Shown here: in pieces, positions 9,301-17,880 of the stretch | Numbering within the stretch: position 1 is the first letter of the stretch | Layout of the letters: the number at the start of each line of letters is the position of its first letter | Assembly (NCBI RefSeq): GCF_000772955.1 | Contig: NZ_JPVO01000041.1 | Span: 34,984 to 98,983, forward strand | Source of the DNA: Ureibacillus sinduriensis BLB-1 = JCM 15800 | GTDB lineage: Bacteria; Bacillota; Bacilli; Bacillales_A; Planococcaceae | Length of the DNA: 64,000 bases | Reading direction: 5' to 3' | Notes under the pieces: model-generated | What the model saw: the letters and a program-made list of their open reading frames with translations, nothing else | The model's database searches: none | Told to the model about the DNA's origin: nothing | Program-made: the position numbers and the translations under genes

Positions 9301-9332
9301 GCACCAAAAGTACATATCGATACTTTTGGTGT
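9301..9332. terminator. bidirectional terminator between convergent genes
   Basis: Stem 9301-9312 with 9321-9332 (one G-U type mismatch), loop of eight. Serves the Asn-rich gene pair on plus and the AAA ATPase ending at 9338 on minus. Confidence 0.65.
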
Positions 9333-9337
9333 ATTTA

Positions 9338-10057
9338 CTATTCCTCTCCTTGGAGAATGTCCTTTAAAAATCGCTCCCTGTTTTCCAAAAAGTACCTCAT
9401 AATTCGGTAATGATTCGTTTCTTCATATTTTATTTCTTGAATGGACTCTTCATCAAAACTGTAGATTGTAGCATTGGGGTATCCTAAAAGAATTGGTGAA
9501 TGTGTCGCAATAATAAACTGACTGTCTCCTTCTTGGACCAAATCATGTAGAATCCTTAAAAAAGCAAGCTGTCTTTGGGGGGAAAGTGCTGCTTCCGGTT
9601 CATCCAATAAATAGATCGCATTTCCATTAAACCGGTTTGAAAATAGCGACATAAAGGATTCCCCATGGGACTGTTCATGTAAAGAGCGCCCACCATACGA
9701 TTTAAAAGCTGCTACTTCATCTATATGTGATGCAAAGTTATAGAAAGACTCTGCACGCAAAAAGAAACCGTTTGTTACTTTTGGCCACCATGAAAGTCTG
9801 ATAAATTCACCTAATGCAGATTCGGACCGATGAACATCATAAAAATTGTTCCTTCCCCCACCAGCAGTATTAAATCCGCATTTTTCTGCAATTGCTTCTA
9901 ATAGTGTCGACTTGCCCGAACCATTTTCTCCAACGAAAAATGTGACCTGATTCTCTATTTCCAATCGGTCAAGTGTCTTGATTGTCGGGATTGAAAAAGG
10001 GTATTCATTATACGATGAAATTAAATCGCGCTGGAGTTCAACTCTATTCAAGAACAT
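9338..10057 (-). CDS. AAA/ABC-type ATPase (RecF/SMC-like, COG3910)
   Basis: 239 residues. Walker A GENGSGKST (43-51), an ABC-signature-like SHGES (130-134), Walker B YLLDEPEAALSP (about 149-160) and the H-loop FIIATHSP. No membrane segment and no transporter partner, so it belongs to the soluble predicted-ATPase group related to RecF and the AAA_21 proteins rather than to importers. It follows a GNAT gene by 28 bases on the same strand and probably shares its promoter, which carries a LexA-like box. Confidence 0.82.
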   Translation of the reverse strand: MFLNRVELQRDLISSYNEYPFSIPTIKTLDRLEIENQVTFFVGENGSGKSTLLEAIAEKCGFNTAGGGRNNFYDVHRSESALGEFIRLSWWPKVTNGFFLRAESFYNFASHIDEVAAFKSYGGRSLHEQSHGESFMSLFSNRFNGNAIYLLDEPEAALSPQRQLAFLRILHDLVQEGDSQFIIATHSPILLGYPNATIYSFDEESIQEIKYEETNHYRIMRYFLENRERFLKDILQGEE

Positions 10058-10085
10058 TTTTAATCCCCCTCTTACCTCTCATATA

Positions 10086-10553
10086 CTATAAATAATAGCT
10101 CATAACTATGAGCTCGCCCTTTTTGCCCATTCTTCGTTCCCCTTCATCAACATATCCACATTTTTTGTATAGATTATGGGCAACTTCATTTCCAAGATTC
10201 ACTGCTAAAACAATTTCATTAATACCATAAAAATTTTCTCGAACAAAAGACGGTAATCGCTTTAACGCCTGTTTTGCATAGCCATTTCCTATATAGCGGA
10301 TATCTGTGGAAAATGCTCTTAATAAAATTGCATCGGGATTGTCAGAATAGGGTTCTACCCCCTTATTTTTATGTAGATTAAAGTATGTAACCAAGATCCC
10401 GCCCTCAATCGCCATTATGGCGTGTCGATCCGGATCCTTTGCGCAAAGCTGCGTACAATCAACCGGTGCACCGGTAAACCTTAGTTGGTCCTCAGTTATT
10501 TGATAGTTTTCAACTGCCTCTTTATATGTTTCGTTATAAAAACAAAGATTCAA
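10086..10553 (-). CDS. GNAT N-acetyltransferase
   Basis: 155 residues from TTG 10551-10553, chosen because GAGGTG sits eight bases upstream; the frame continues 8 codons further but overlaps the operator-like palindrome. GNAT motifs: AFSTDIRYIGNGYAKQALKR (acetyl-CoA loop) and INEIVLAVNLGNEVAHNLYK with KKCGYVDEGERR. First gene of a likely two-gene operon with the AAA ATPase. Substrate unknown. Confidence 0.83.
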   Translation of the reverse strand: MNLCFYNETYKEAVENYQITEDQLRFTGAPVDCTQLCAKDPDRHAIMAIEGGILVTYFNLHKNKGVEPYSDNPDAILLRAFSTDIRYIGNGYAKQALKRLPSFVRENFYGINEIVLAVNLGNEVAHNLYKKCGYVDEGERRMGKKGELIVMSYYL

Positions 10554-10570
10554 GATAATCACCTCACACA

Positions 10571-10598
10571 GGAACATTTGTTCCTATTTTACATTATA
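10571..10598 (-). promoter_or_regulatory. putative promoter -10 and LexA (SOS) box of the GNAT-ATPase operon
   Basis: On the minus strand an extended -10, TGATATAAT (TATAAT at 10593-10598), is followed eight bases later by GGAACAAATGTTCC (10571-10584). The latter fits the Bacillus LexA/DinR consensus CGAACRNRYGTTYC in 13 of 14 positions and forms a palindrome AGGAACA-TT-TGTTCCT. A second half-site (GGAACAAGT) lies just upstream of the -10. A repressor here would cover the transcription start. No convincing -35 is visible. Confidence 0.5.
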
Positions 10599-10718
10599 TC
10601 ACTTGTTCCTTCAACCATATTTTTCAAAAAATTCAATTTCCTATTTTGGACTTAGCTGTATTGAACCTCTTTTTGCTGGAATATACTCCTATATAAATTT
10701 CAACTTTGGAGGGTATCC

Positions 10719-11684
10719 ATGAAAGCAATTATTACAAAAAAATACGGAACACCTGATATTTTGGAGCTAAAAGAAGTTAATAAGCCATTACAAAATGATG
10801 ATGAAGTATTGGTAAGTATTAAAGCCGCCTCTATAAATTACGGTAACTTAGTTCTTTTATCGGGAAAACCATTTTTGGCACGAATGGCTTTCGGTTTGTT
10901 CAAACCTAGATTCGCTATACCAGGTGGTGATATCGCGGGGATAGTTGAAGCAATCGGCAAAAATGTAACCGGGTTTCAGCCAGGCGATCAAGTTTTCGGT
11001 GACCTTTCCGCTTTTGGATGGGGAGGATATTCCGAATATGTCGCGCTCCCGCAACGAGCAATAGTCCACAAACCAACTAATCTTACTTTTGAAGAAGCCG
11101 CCGCTGTTCCTATGGCAGCAGTTACAGCCTTGCAAGCGTTGCAGAGGGGCAAAATAAATTCCGGCCAAAAGGTGCTAATAAACGGTGCCTCTGGAGGAGT
11201 CGGGACTTTTGCCATTCAGATCGCTAAGGCATACAACACAGAGGTGACAGCCGTTTGTAGTTCTAGAAATATAGAAATTGCACGTTCACTTGGTGCAGAT
11301 CATGTCATTGATTATACAAAAGAAGATATTTCAAAAATGGAAAATCGCTTTGATCTCATTCTTGCAGTGAATGGATACGTTCCGATTTCAACCTATAATC
11401 GTCTTCTAAAGCCAGAAGGTTCATACGTGATGATTGGTGGTTCTGAAGCACAAATGTATCAGGCCATGTTCCTGGGTCCCCTCCTATCCTTAACAAATAA
11501 AAAGAGCCTTAAGAACATGCTGCAGAAAACGAATCGAAAAGATTTGCTATTTTTAAAGGAACTTATTGAAGCGGATAAAGTAAAACCCGTTATCGATCGA
11601 ACTTACAAGTTAAGCGAACTAAAAGAAGCCTTCGAATATTTTGAACAAGGCCATGCACAAGGAAAAATTGTCATTTCTATTTAA
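10719..11684 (+). CDS. NAD(P)-dependent quinone oxidoreductase-like MDR protein
   Basis: 321 residues, zinc-free medium-chain dehydrogenase/reductase. N-terminal GroES-like domain with SIKAASINYGN and IPGGDIAGIVEAIGKNVTGF, then the nucleotide fold INGASGGVGTFAIQIAKA, and the C-terminal KLSELKEAFEYFEQGHAQGK common to QOR and crotonyl-type reductases. No zinc ligands. GGAGGG lies upstream of the ATG. Single gene; specific substrate unknown. Confidence 0.87.
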   Translation: MKAIITKKYGTPDILELKEVNKPLQNDDEVLVSIKAASINYGNLVLLSGKPFLARMAFGLFKPRFAIPGGDIAGIVEAIGKNVTGFQPGDQVFGDLSAFGWGGYSEYVALPQRAIVHKPTNLTFEEAAAVPMAAVTALQALQRGKINSGQKVLINGASGGVGTFAIQIAKAYNTEVTAVCSSRNIEIARSLGADHVIDYTKEDISKMENRFDLILAVNGYVPISTYNRLLKPEGSYVMIGGSEAQMYQAMFLGPLLSLTNKKSLKNMLQKTNRKDLLFLKELIEADKVKPVIDRTYKLSELKEAFEYFEQGHAQGKIVISI

Positions 11685-11696
11685 TCTATTGTACCT

Positions 11697-12533
11697 TCAC
11701 CCGCGTTTAAGTCGGTAATTGAACAATATATCCTTTTCCGTAAAACCTACTTTGAAGTAAATATGATTAGCTTGATCATTTTTCCGTTCTACACACAATT
11801 TTATTTCTTTTATAGTCAAAAAAGTAAAGAGTTCCGTAATAACTTCGTTCAGCAACATGGTGCCATATCCTTGATTTTTAGCAGATGGAGAAATAGCAAT
11901 GTAGTGTAGGAAAGCTTCTCCCAATTCCATATCTACCTCATAATGAGCATAGCCAAGAATTTCACCCGTTGTTGATTTCAGCACTCTTAAAAAACAATAT
12001 TCATCATTCAATCGGGCTACAATCGTTTTGGCATCATAATATGTATCCGGAAACTCTGCTCCATGCAAATATTCAAAAGCTTGATAGTCGGTATCACAAT
12101 ATTTTGTGCTTTTAAATTCAAGCACACCTTCAAAATTTTCTTTTTGAAGTTCTAAAATTAGGTGTTCACCCGTTTTAGTAGCTTGCAGTATGTTCATAAA
12201 CTCCTGCTGAATGTGATTATCACTATTCAGAAAAAAGTTGAATGACCTGATTGTTGGATACTCTTCCAATAGCCGTCCCCATATTTTTTGCTGTAATACG
12301 TGCGAAGAAGTTTTATTAAATGGTCCCCATACTTCCGCACTTTTTCCATCAATATCCAACCCAATTGCCGCATCTATTTTTCCTTCAATATTTTTGGCAA
12401 TATAAAAGGCAATCCGACCATTTTCCTGAACAAAATCTTTTTTTAATGTTGCATAGATTTCTTCAACTTTGTCACCACAATATCCAATATGGGATGATTT
12501 TTGATTATTTACTTCGTATAGGAAGTTTGCCAC
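11697..12533 (-). CDS. two-domain GNAT N-acetyltransferase, N-terminus probably frameshifted
   Basis: 278 residues from a GTG without a good ribosome binding site. The C-terminal half is a clear GNAT: FLHYIAISPSAKNQGYGTML and KLCVERKNDQANHIYFKVGF; the N-terminal half looks like a degenerate second domain. In the other frame, ATG 12569-12571 behind GGGGTG starts MPAMIEMAADLDEWQ and runs into this frame if one A is added near 12523, giving DEWQNFLYEVNNQKSSH. The original start is therefore probably 12571. Sequencing error or a real lesion. Confidence 0.75.
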   Translation of the reverse strand: MANFLYEVNNQKSSHIGYCGDKVEEIYATLKKDFVQENGRIAFYIAKNIEGKIDAAIGLDIDGKSAEVWGPFNKTSSHVLQQKIWGRLLEEYPTIRSFNFFLNSDNHIQQEFMNILQATKTGEHLILELQKENFEGVLEFKSTKYCDTDYQAFEYLHGAEFPDTYYDAKTIVARLNDEYCFLRVLKSTTGEILGYAHYEVDMELGEAFLHYIAISPSAKNQGYGTMLLNEVITELFTFLTIKEIKLCVERKNDQANHIYFKVGFTEKDILFNYRLKRG

Positions 12534-12644
12534 TCATCCAAATCTGCAGCCATTTCAATCATTGCAGGCATATAAGCACCCCATTTCTTTCTGATCTATA
12601 AAAAGTTCGTTGTGTTAGCGATAAACCCTTTTATATAAAGAAAA

Positions 12645-12672
12645 AAAGCGTTTCTTTTTATAGAAACGCTTT
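12645..12672 (-). terminator. terminator of the YitT-family gene
   Basis: AAAGCGTTTC (12645-12654) pairs with GAAACGCTTT (12663-12672); on the minus strand it is followed by seven T. Lies 14 bases beyond the end of the YitT gene. Confidence 0.85.
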
Positions 12673-12685
12673 CCAGCATTAACAA

Positions 12686-13558
12686 TTAATGAATATCCCG
12701 TTTTCTAAAGTTACCGCCCTTCACTTCCGCTACATCATAGACGGTAACAAAAGCACCTGGATCGATTTCTTGAATGATCTCTTTCATTTTACTTTCTTCC
12801 AAACGGTTAATGACACAAGTCACTTCAATGAACTTTTCTTTCGTATAGCCGCCATATGCTTCATTATAAGTGGCACTTCGACCTAGACGATCACGAATCG
12901 TATCAACAAGCATTTCCGGTTCCAGGGTGATAATTTTAAATGTCTTAGAGCCACTTAGCCCTTCTTCTACAATATGAATGACCTTAGATGCTATAAAGTA
13001 AGCAATACCCGAAAGAATAGCGCCTTGCAGACCGAAAACTGTTGATACAATAATGAAGACAAATAAATTCAGGAATAAAATTAAATCACTTGTCCCAAAA
13101 GGCAATTTTTTCGATAAGAGAACCGCCAACATATCAATGCCATCCAATGCACCGCCATTACGCAGCGCCAAACCCATACCAAATCCGAGGATAATCCCGC
13201 CGACAACCGTAACCAATAAAGTATCGCCATCAATAATGGCCGGGATATGATGCATGAGTATTGTCCCAACTGCTAATGAAGCTATACCCAACACTGAATA
13301 GATAGCAAAGCTTTTCCCAATTTGCTTATACCCAAGCCATACGAATGGGATGTTCAAAACGGCGATTAAAACGCCCAAAGGTAACCCGAACAACTGTGAG
13401 CCGACGATACTTAGTCCCGTTACTCCACCGTCCGATACATTATTCGGAATTAATACAGCCTCCAGTCCATATGCTGCGATTAACCCCCCCAATATAATCA
13501 TGATGGATTTCGTTAAAATCCTGACTATATTAGTCTTTTTCTTTCTCACTTTATTCAT
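12686..13558 (-). CDS. YitT-family membrane protein (DUF161/DUF2179)
   Basis: 290 residues with five to six membrane helices (including GLEAVLIPNNVSDGGVTGLS, GIILGFGMGLALRNGGALDG) and a soluble C-terminal DUF2179 domain (FKIITLEPEMLVDTIRDRLG to PGAFVTVYDVAEVKGGNF). B. subtilis has several paralogues (YitT, YpjC, YqfU, YvjA) of unclear function. ATG 13556-13558 has AGAGG seven bases upstream; the open frame extends six codons further without support. Confidence 0.88.
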   Translation of the reverse strand: MNKVRKKKTNIVRILTKSIMIILGGLIAAYGLEAVLIPNNVSDGGVTGLSIVGSQLFGLPLGVLIAVLNIPFVWLGYKQIGKSFAIYSVLGIASLAVGTILMHHIPAIIDGDTLLVTVVGGIILGFGMGLALRNGGALDGIDMLAVLLSKKLPFGTSDLILFLNLFVFIIVSTVFGLQGAILSGIAYFIASKVIHIVEEGLSGSKTFKIITLEPEMLVDTIRDRLGRSATYNEAYGGYTKEKFIEVTCVINRLEESKMKEIIQEIDPGAFVTVYDVAEVKGGNFRKRDIH

Positions 13559-13759
13559 TTTGTTTCCTCTTTCCAATACAGTTTCGTTCGGTTATGTAAA
13601 GTTTTTCACTTATATTTCCCAATATAATAATTATATATTAGCTTTCCCTATTCTCAAAACAACAGCCCTTAAAAGTTATATTGAAATGCTTTTTTGCAGT
13701 CGATAACTTGTTGAAATCCTAATCCACGAACAATGATCAGATAAAATATTCAAAGCCTT

Positions 13760-14350
13760 CTACTGCACAGGCGAAATGTTATTGACCTGTAAAATTTGTA
13801 ATTTCCCCCACGTTCCTTTCCAATCTTTTTGAGCTACACGTGTTTCATAATTCTGAATTCTCCCTTTGTCCATCAATACGAAGGGAGTCGGCTTAACAAC
13901 CATATTTACAACGTCGGTAATCCCATACGGTGCAGCCAAAATCAGGTTACCCCGGCCATCCAATTTAATTCCGATTGCAGTTGCTGTTTCCGGAAATTTT
14001 GATATTGCATCGATTGAAGATGTATAAGGAGCAGTGTTATTTCTTATGTGCATTCTCGCTTCATTTTTTACGGACCATGGAATATTTGGCAGGAGTGATT
14101 CCAACTTTATCTCGTACCACTTTTCCTCTGATTCATCAAGATTGGACGAATCAAAGTAAATTACGTCCACATCAGGTACCTGCGTCCTTTTATGAAAACC
14201 ATGTAGTGTATCCCAAATTTTTGCCCTTACAAACCCCGCACATATCCACCAGTCAGGAAGATCCAATGTTTTCGCAGCTTGTAAGATGTCCATCATCCAA
14301 GCATCCTCCCGAATGATTGAAATAATCTTTTCCTCATTCAACAATACCAT
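13760..14350 (-). CDS. nucleotidyltransferase-family protein (COG3575)
   Basis: 196 residues. LPDWWICAGFVRAKIWDTLH and VPDVDVIYFD give the G-x-D-x-D nucleotidyltransferase pattern in this family, followed by ESLLPNIPWSVKNEARMH and PYTSSIDAISKFPETATAIG. Members are uncharacterised, with predicted nucleotidyl transfer to a small molecule or RNA. AAGGGGG stands close to the ATG; TTG at 14344 would have better spacing, so the start may be two codons further in. Confidence 0.82.
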   Translation of the reverse strand: MVLLNEEKIISIIREDAWMMDILQAAKTLDLPDWWICAGFVRAKIWDTLHGFHKRTQVPDVDVIYFDSSNLDESEEKWYEIKLESLLPNIPWSVKNEARMHIRNNTAPYTSSIDAISKFPETATAIGIKLDGRGNLILAAPYGITDVVNMVVKPTPFVLMDKGRIQNYETRVAQKDWKGTWGKLQILQVNNISPVQ

Positions 14351-14386
14351 TCTCCCCCTTATGTCTTCTAAATCCCCAATAAAAAA

Positions 14387-14401
14387 CTGCCAAAGCGGCA
14401 G
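14387..14401 (-). terminator. terminator of the isochorismatase-like gene
   Basis: CTGCC (14387-14391) pairs with GGCAG (14397-14401); six T follow on the minus strand. Confidence 0.75.
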
Positions 14402-14443
14402 TGGAGATCTGTTTTGATTAGAAATATTATAGACTATATCAAC

Positions 14444-15001
14444 TTATCGATAATTATTATGTGTAGGCGTAAACAAATCCTCATCCGAATTTCGAACAAG
14501 TGAAAAATTATCAACATTGTAATGTCCATGCAATGTCCTATTATGATGATTGATAATTTGTTGTCCAGTTAGTGCATCTGAATCAGATGTAGAGTGTCCG
14601 TCCTCTACCAGCGTCACGTCAAATCCAGATACTGTTGCCGTCCTTACCGCTGTGTCGATGCAGTATTCCGTTTTGCACCCCATCATGACAAGATGTTCAA
14701 TTCCACGTTCTTTTAGATAATTATTTAATGGCGTCCCATAAAATGAATTTGTCGCTGCCTTGTTAAAAGTGATGGTATGCGAAGGCACATTGATTCCCGG
14801 ATGCACCTCAAAACCGGGGCCTTCGCCATTTGCAACATCGACGTCCCGGATAAATATGATTGTAATCTTTCTGTCTAATGCCTGTTGGATAACCGCGTTA
14901 ATCTTTGTTATTAATCTTTCCTTTTCGATCACTCCCGGTTCAACGTGATCCCCTTCAATCAACGCTTGCTGTGCATCAATGATTACTAATGCTTGTTTCA
15001 A
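14444..15001 (-). CDS. isochorismatase-family cysteine hydrolase
   Basis: 185 residues from TTG with GGGGGG upstream. The catalytic triad is visible: D9 in ALVIIDAQQ, the lysine in TFNKAATNSFYGTPL, and Cys in HLVMMGCKTEYCIDTAVRTA. The cis-peptide position before the Cys is also normal. The family includes nicotinamidases and N-carbamoyl amidohydrolases; no metal motif of PncA (DxH) is evident, so the substrate is open. Single gene with its own terminator. Confidence 0.87.
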   Translation of the reverse strand: MKQALVIIDAQQALIEGDHVEPGVIEKERLITKINAVIQQALDRKITIIFIRDVDVANGEGPGFEVHPGINVPSHTITFNKAATNSFYGTPLNNYLKERGIEHLVMMGCKTEYCIDTAVRTATVSGFDVTLVEDGHSTSDSDALTGQQIINHHNRTLHGHYNVDNFSLVRNSDEDLFTPTHNNYR

Positions 15002-15095
15002 CTAATTTCCCCCCTAGCAACTTGTTTATCTCCATTTCTATTCCTTATCTGCAGAAAAAAATCCTTCTTTCCGCCATGATAATTTAAATCTAAAA

Positions 15096-15125
15096 GAGCG
15101 ATACCCTTATAAAAAGGTATCGTTC
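15096..15125 (-). terminator. terminator after the DUF2071 gene
   Basis: GAGCGATACC (15096-15105) pairs with GGTATCGTTC (15116-15125) with one G-U/mismatch; TTTTAG follows on the minus strand. Confidence 0.75.
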
Positions 15126-15128
15126 CCA

Positions 15129-15905
15129 TTATTTATTCTCTGCCTGGACGATCGGCCAAATACGAACCACTGCCTTTTTGGCATAATGCAATATCGGTCT
15201 TTCGTAATTCGGCACGATATTCAAGGCTTTCAGCAAGGTGTTATGCTGGAATTCAGCTTCCGCTCTTTCCAGCAGCCAAGGTTCGTGCAAAATATCCGCT
15301 CGTAAAGGGACACCTTTTTCATTGACAGTATAGAGACAATATCGTTCCACTAGCCATTCTTCCATCGACCCTTTGTCTGCCACTGATGGCGCGGATATCG
15401 ACTTATAATTGCACAGCAACTGTAGACCTGACTTCTTTTCACTTTCAAATATGATTAATTCCTTCGCCTTTTTGTAGTACATGTTCATATGAAAGTAGGG
15501 CAACCGGAAAAATGTTTTAGCAGAATATGCGGCAAGAAAGTTGGAAGCCGTTAAACTAAAAAAGTAAACTCCCGGCTTTCCATTCAGCGTTACATACGTA
15601 CGGACATTAAAGCCTGGAAACGCAGCCATTCCGGGTATGGGCGGCAATCCTCTTAAATGCATGGAACTCGTTAAGTAAGGTACAATAGTAACCCACCCGG
15701 TTTGATAAAACGTATCCAACGTCAACCCACTTGGCACCAAATTTTCTAGAACTTTGCGTGGCACCGGATAATGTGCAAATAAGACATCACTCCAAGTCTG
15801 CTTCATAATCCAAGGCAAACTGGTCGTTAACTTCCTCTTTTCCTCTATACAGCCTTCTTCAACAAACATTCGCTCTTTCATTTTCCTTGCTGTCACCACC
15901 TTCAT
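15129..15905 (-). CDS. DUF2071 family protein (YqjF-like)
   Basis: 258 residues: SLPWIMKQTWSDVLFAHYPV, then VPYLTSSMHLRGLPPIPGMA, FNVRTYVTLNGKPGVYFFSL and FRLPYFHMNMYYKK, the standard DUF2071 progression seen in B. subtilis YqjF. Function unknown; the fold resembles acetoacetate decarboxylase-like barrels. It follows the OYE gene by 26 bases and is probably cotranscribed. ATG 15905 is taken; ATG 15881 (with GGTGGTG/AAGGA upstream) is also possible, and the open frame itself extends into the OYE gene. Confidence 0.78.
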   Translation of the reverse strand: MKVVTARKMKERMFVEEGCIEEKRKLTTSLPWIMKQTWSDVLFAHYPVPRKVLENLVPSGLTLDTFYQTGWVTIVPYLTSSMHLRGLPPIPGMAAFPGFNVRTYVTLNGKPGVYFFSLTASNFLAAYSAKTFFRLPYFHMNMYYKKAKELIIFESEKKSGLQLLCNYKSISAPSVADKGSMEEWLVERYCLYTVNEKGVPLRADILHEPWLLERAEAEFQHNTLLKALNIVPNYERPILHYAKKAVVRIWPIVQAENK

Positions 15906-15931
15906 TATTCGTAGATAATTTCCAGTATGAA

Positions 15932-17062
15932 CTAAACGCCAGGGAACCAACCAGGTGCGTTTAGGATAATTTTCCATAACGTGTCTGGTACAACTAACTC
16001 TTCTTGCTTTTCTTTATCGATCTCAGTTACGATTTCATCTTCTTTTCCATCCGCTACTTTTTGGACCCAGTCCGGATCTATAATCAATTCACGACCCAGT
16101 GCCAATAAAGGTATACCCGTCGCAAAAGCTCTGCGCGCGTCTTCAGCACTATAAATCGAACCAACCCCAATCAATGGGACACGTCCGTTGATTTTTTCAA
16201 GTAAATACTCAATACGTGTTTTCGATAGATCCTCAACACCTCTTTTGGCAGTTGAGAAAAATTCCATTAATGAAACATGCAGATAATCTAAACCTTTGTC
16301 GGCTAAAACATCCACTAACGCTAATGTATCCGCCATTGTAATGCCGTTTTCTTCAGGTTCTTCGGGAGAAAAGCGATGTCCAATTATGAAAGAAGCGTCA
16401 CCATACTTTTCTACCACACTTTTCACCTTATCAACTACTGCCAATGGGAACGCCATGCGTTTTTCCAAGCTTCCACCAAAGCGGTCTTCACGCTTATTGG
16501 AATGTCCTGAGAAAAATTGTTGTATTAAATAACCATTTGCCCCGTGAATCTCCACACCATCATACCCTGCTTCGATTGCTCGGCGGGTTGCTTCACCATA
16601 TGCTTCGATAATTTCATAGGCCTCTGCTTCTGTTAAAGGTTTCGGTATTTTCCCTTCTACTCCGTTATGAACAGCCGGCACATCGCTCGCACTGACAATT
16701 TCACCATTTGGAACCAGCTCAGGAGGAGACATTTTTCCGCCATGATAAATCTGCAGGATCGCTTTTGCCCCTTGTTCCTTAATGGCTGTTGCCACGCGCT
16801 TCATGCTTGGAATAAATTCATCACTATAGGCAGCAAATTGTCCATGGAAACCTTGACCATTTGGCGTTACATGCGTACACGCTGTAATGACCATACTTAC
16901 TCCGCTAGAACGACGGGAATAGTATTTAATCTCTGCGTCCGTCACCGTTCCATCCGCATTAGACGAATAGTGCGTCATAGGTGCCATAATAAGCCGATTT
17001 TTTAATTCAACTCCATTCGGCAATGTATGCGGTGTAAACAAGTCTTTATATTTTTCATTCAT
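15932..17062 (-). CDS. NADH:flavin oxidoreductase, old yellow enzyme family (YqiG-like)
   Basis: 376 residues forming an FMN TIM barrel: LKNRLIMAPMTHYSSNADGT at the N-terminus, ILQIYHGGKMSP, DGVEIHGANGYLIQQFFSGH (active-site His-Asn pair) followed by NKREDRFGGSLEKRMAFPL, and ARRAFATGIPLLALGRELI for phosphate binding. It should reduce activated alkenes (enals, enones, nitro esters) using NAD(P)H. GGGGAGG precedes ATG. First gene of a pair with DUF2071. Confidence 0.92.
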   Translation of the reverse strand: MNEKYKDLFTPHTLPNGVELKNRLIMAPMTHYSSNADGTVTDAEIKYYSRRSSGVSMVITACTHVTPNGQGFHGQFAAYSDEFIPSMKRVATAIKEQGAKAILQIYHGGKMSPPELVPNGEIVSASDVPAVHNGVEGKIPKPLTEAEAYEIIEAYGEATRRAIEAGYDGVEIHGANGYLIQQFFSGHSNKREDRFGGSLEKRMAFPLAVVDKVKSVVEKYGDASFIIGHRFSPEEPEENGITMADTLALVDVLADKGLDYLHVSLMEFFSTAKRGVEDLSKTRIEYLLEKINGRVPLIGVGSIYSAEDARRAFATGIPLLALGRELIIDPDWVQKVADGKEDEIVTEIDKEKQEELVVPDTLWKIILNAPGWFPGV

Positions 17063-17218
17063 ATCTTATTCCTCCCCTTACTAATTGCAGAATCTATTTA
17101 GAAAGCTAAGAACTCCTATATCAATCTCATAGCGTAGTCCCTAATTTCCAAAATGTAGACCTTATGTATATACTAAACAAACATCACCCAAATCAGTAAC
17201 TAATATGCTTGGGGAAAC

Positions 17219-17545
17219 TTAATGGCGTGGTGCGAACAACATCACTGACACGCCGGCTAAGCAGATGCATGCACCAATCCAATCATAGAAATCAGGAGTT
17301 TTCCTATCAATCCCCCATCCCCATAACACTGAAAGGATGATAAACACGCCGCCATAAGCTGCATAAACTCTCCCGAAAGATAAAAAGTTTTGAAATGTGG
17401 ATATAATACCGTATAGCGCCAATGCAATCCCACCCCCTATCCCCCAATACAAAGGTTTTCCTTCCCTTAGCCATAACCAGATCAAATAACCTCCGCCAAT
17501 CTCCGCAACCCCTGCTAAGATGAATAACGCCATTGTATAAAACAT
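17219..17545 (-). CDS. UPF0060 (YnfA-family) small membrane protein
   Basis: 108 residues and four membrane helices. [40 protein letters not shown] and [20 protein letters not shown] match the YnfA family throughout, with the normal length of about 108. Related in fold to small multidrug-resistance exporters, and some homologues are proposed drug transporters. AAGGAAGTG precedes the ATG. Single gene. Confidence 0.9.
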   Translation of the reverse strand: MFYTMALFILAGVAEIGGGYLIWLWLREGKPLYWGIGGGIALALYGIISTFQNFLSFGRVYAAYGGVFIILSVLWGWGIDRKTPDFYDWIGACICLAGVSVMLFAPRH

Positions 17546-17880
17546 ATTTCAACACTTCCTTAATCGTTTTTATAAATTATACTAAACACTTTCACCAAAT
17601 CTGTACTTGAGCAATCTGTTCTTGTTCTCTATAACTCCCCGTCCAATACCGTCATTCCCACCCTTCTAGAGTCGATCTACAAGTATCATCTCAATGTGAC
17701 TAATTAAATTTAAACCGTACCTCTTTGGAATCTGAGAATAGTTAATTAGTATCATTACAAGTCTTATGCACTATACATTGCAAACATATTGCTTCCTTGC
17801 ACTTAAGTCCTATCGAATATGGACGGTGTCGAGAATTGTTGTATATAATTGAATGAAGTCAAATTTTGTAGGTGAAATAC
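17546..17880. other. intergenic region before the ketosynthase gene
   Basis: About 335 bases without a gene. It contains a distant inverted repeat ACTAATTAA (17699-17707) / TTAATTAGT (17742-17750), and a -10-like TATAAT near 17845 that could serve the ketosynthase operon. No protein-like frame seen. Confidence 0.4.
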
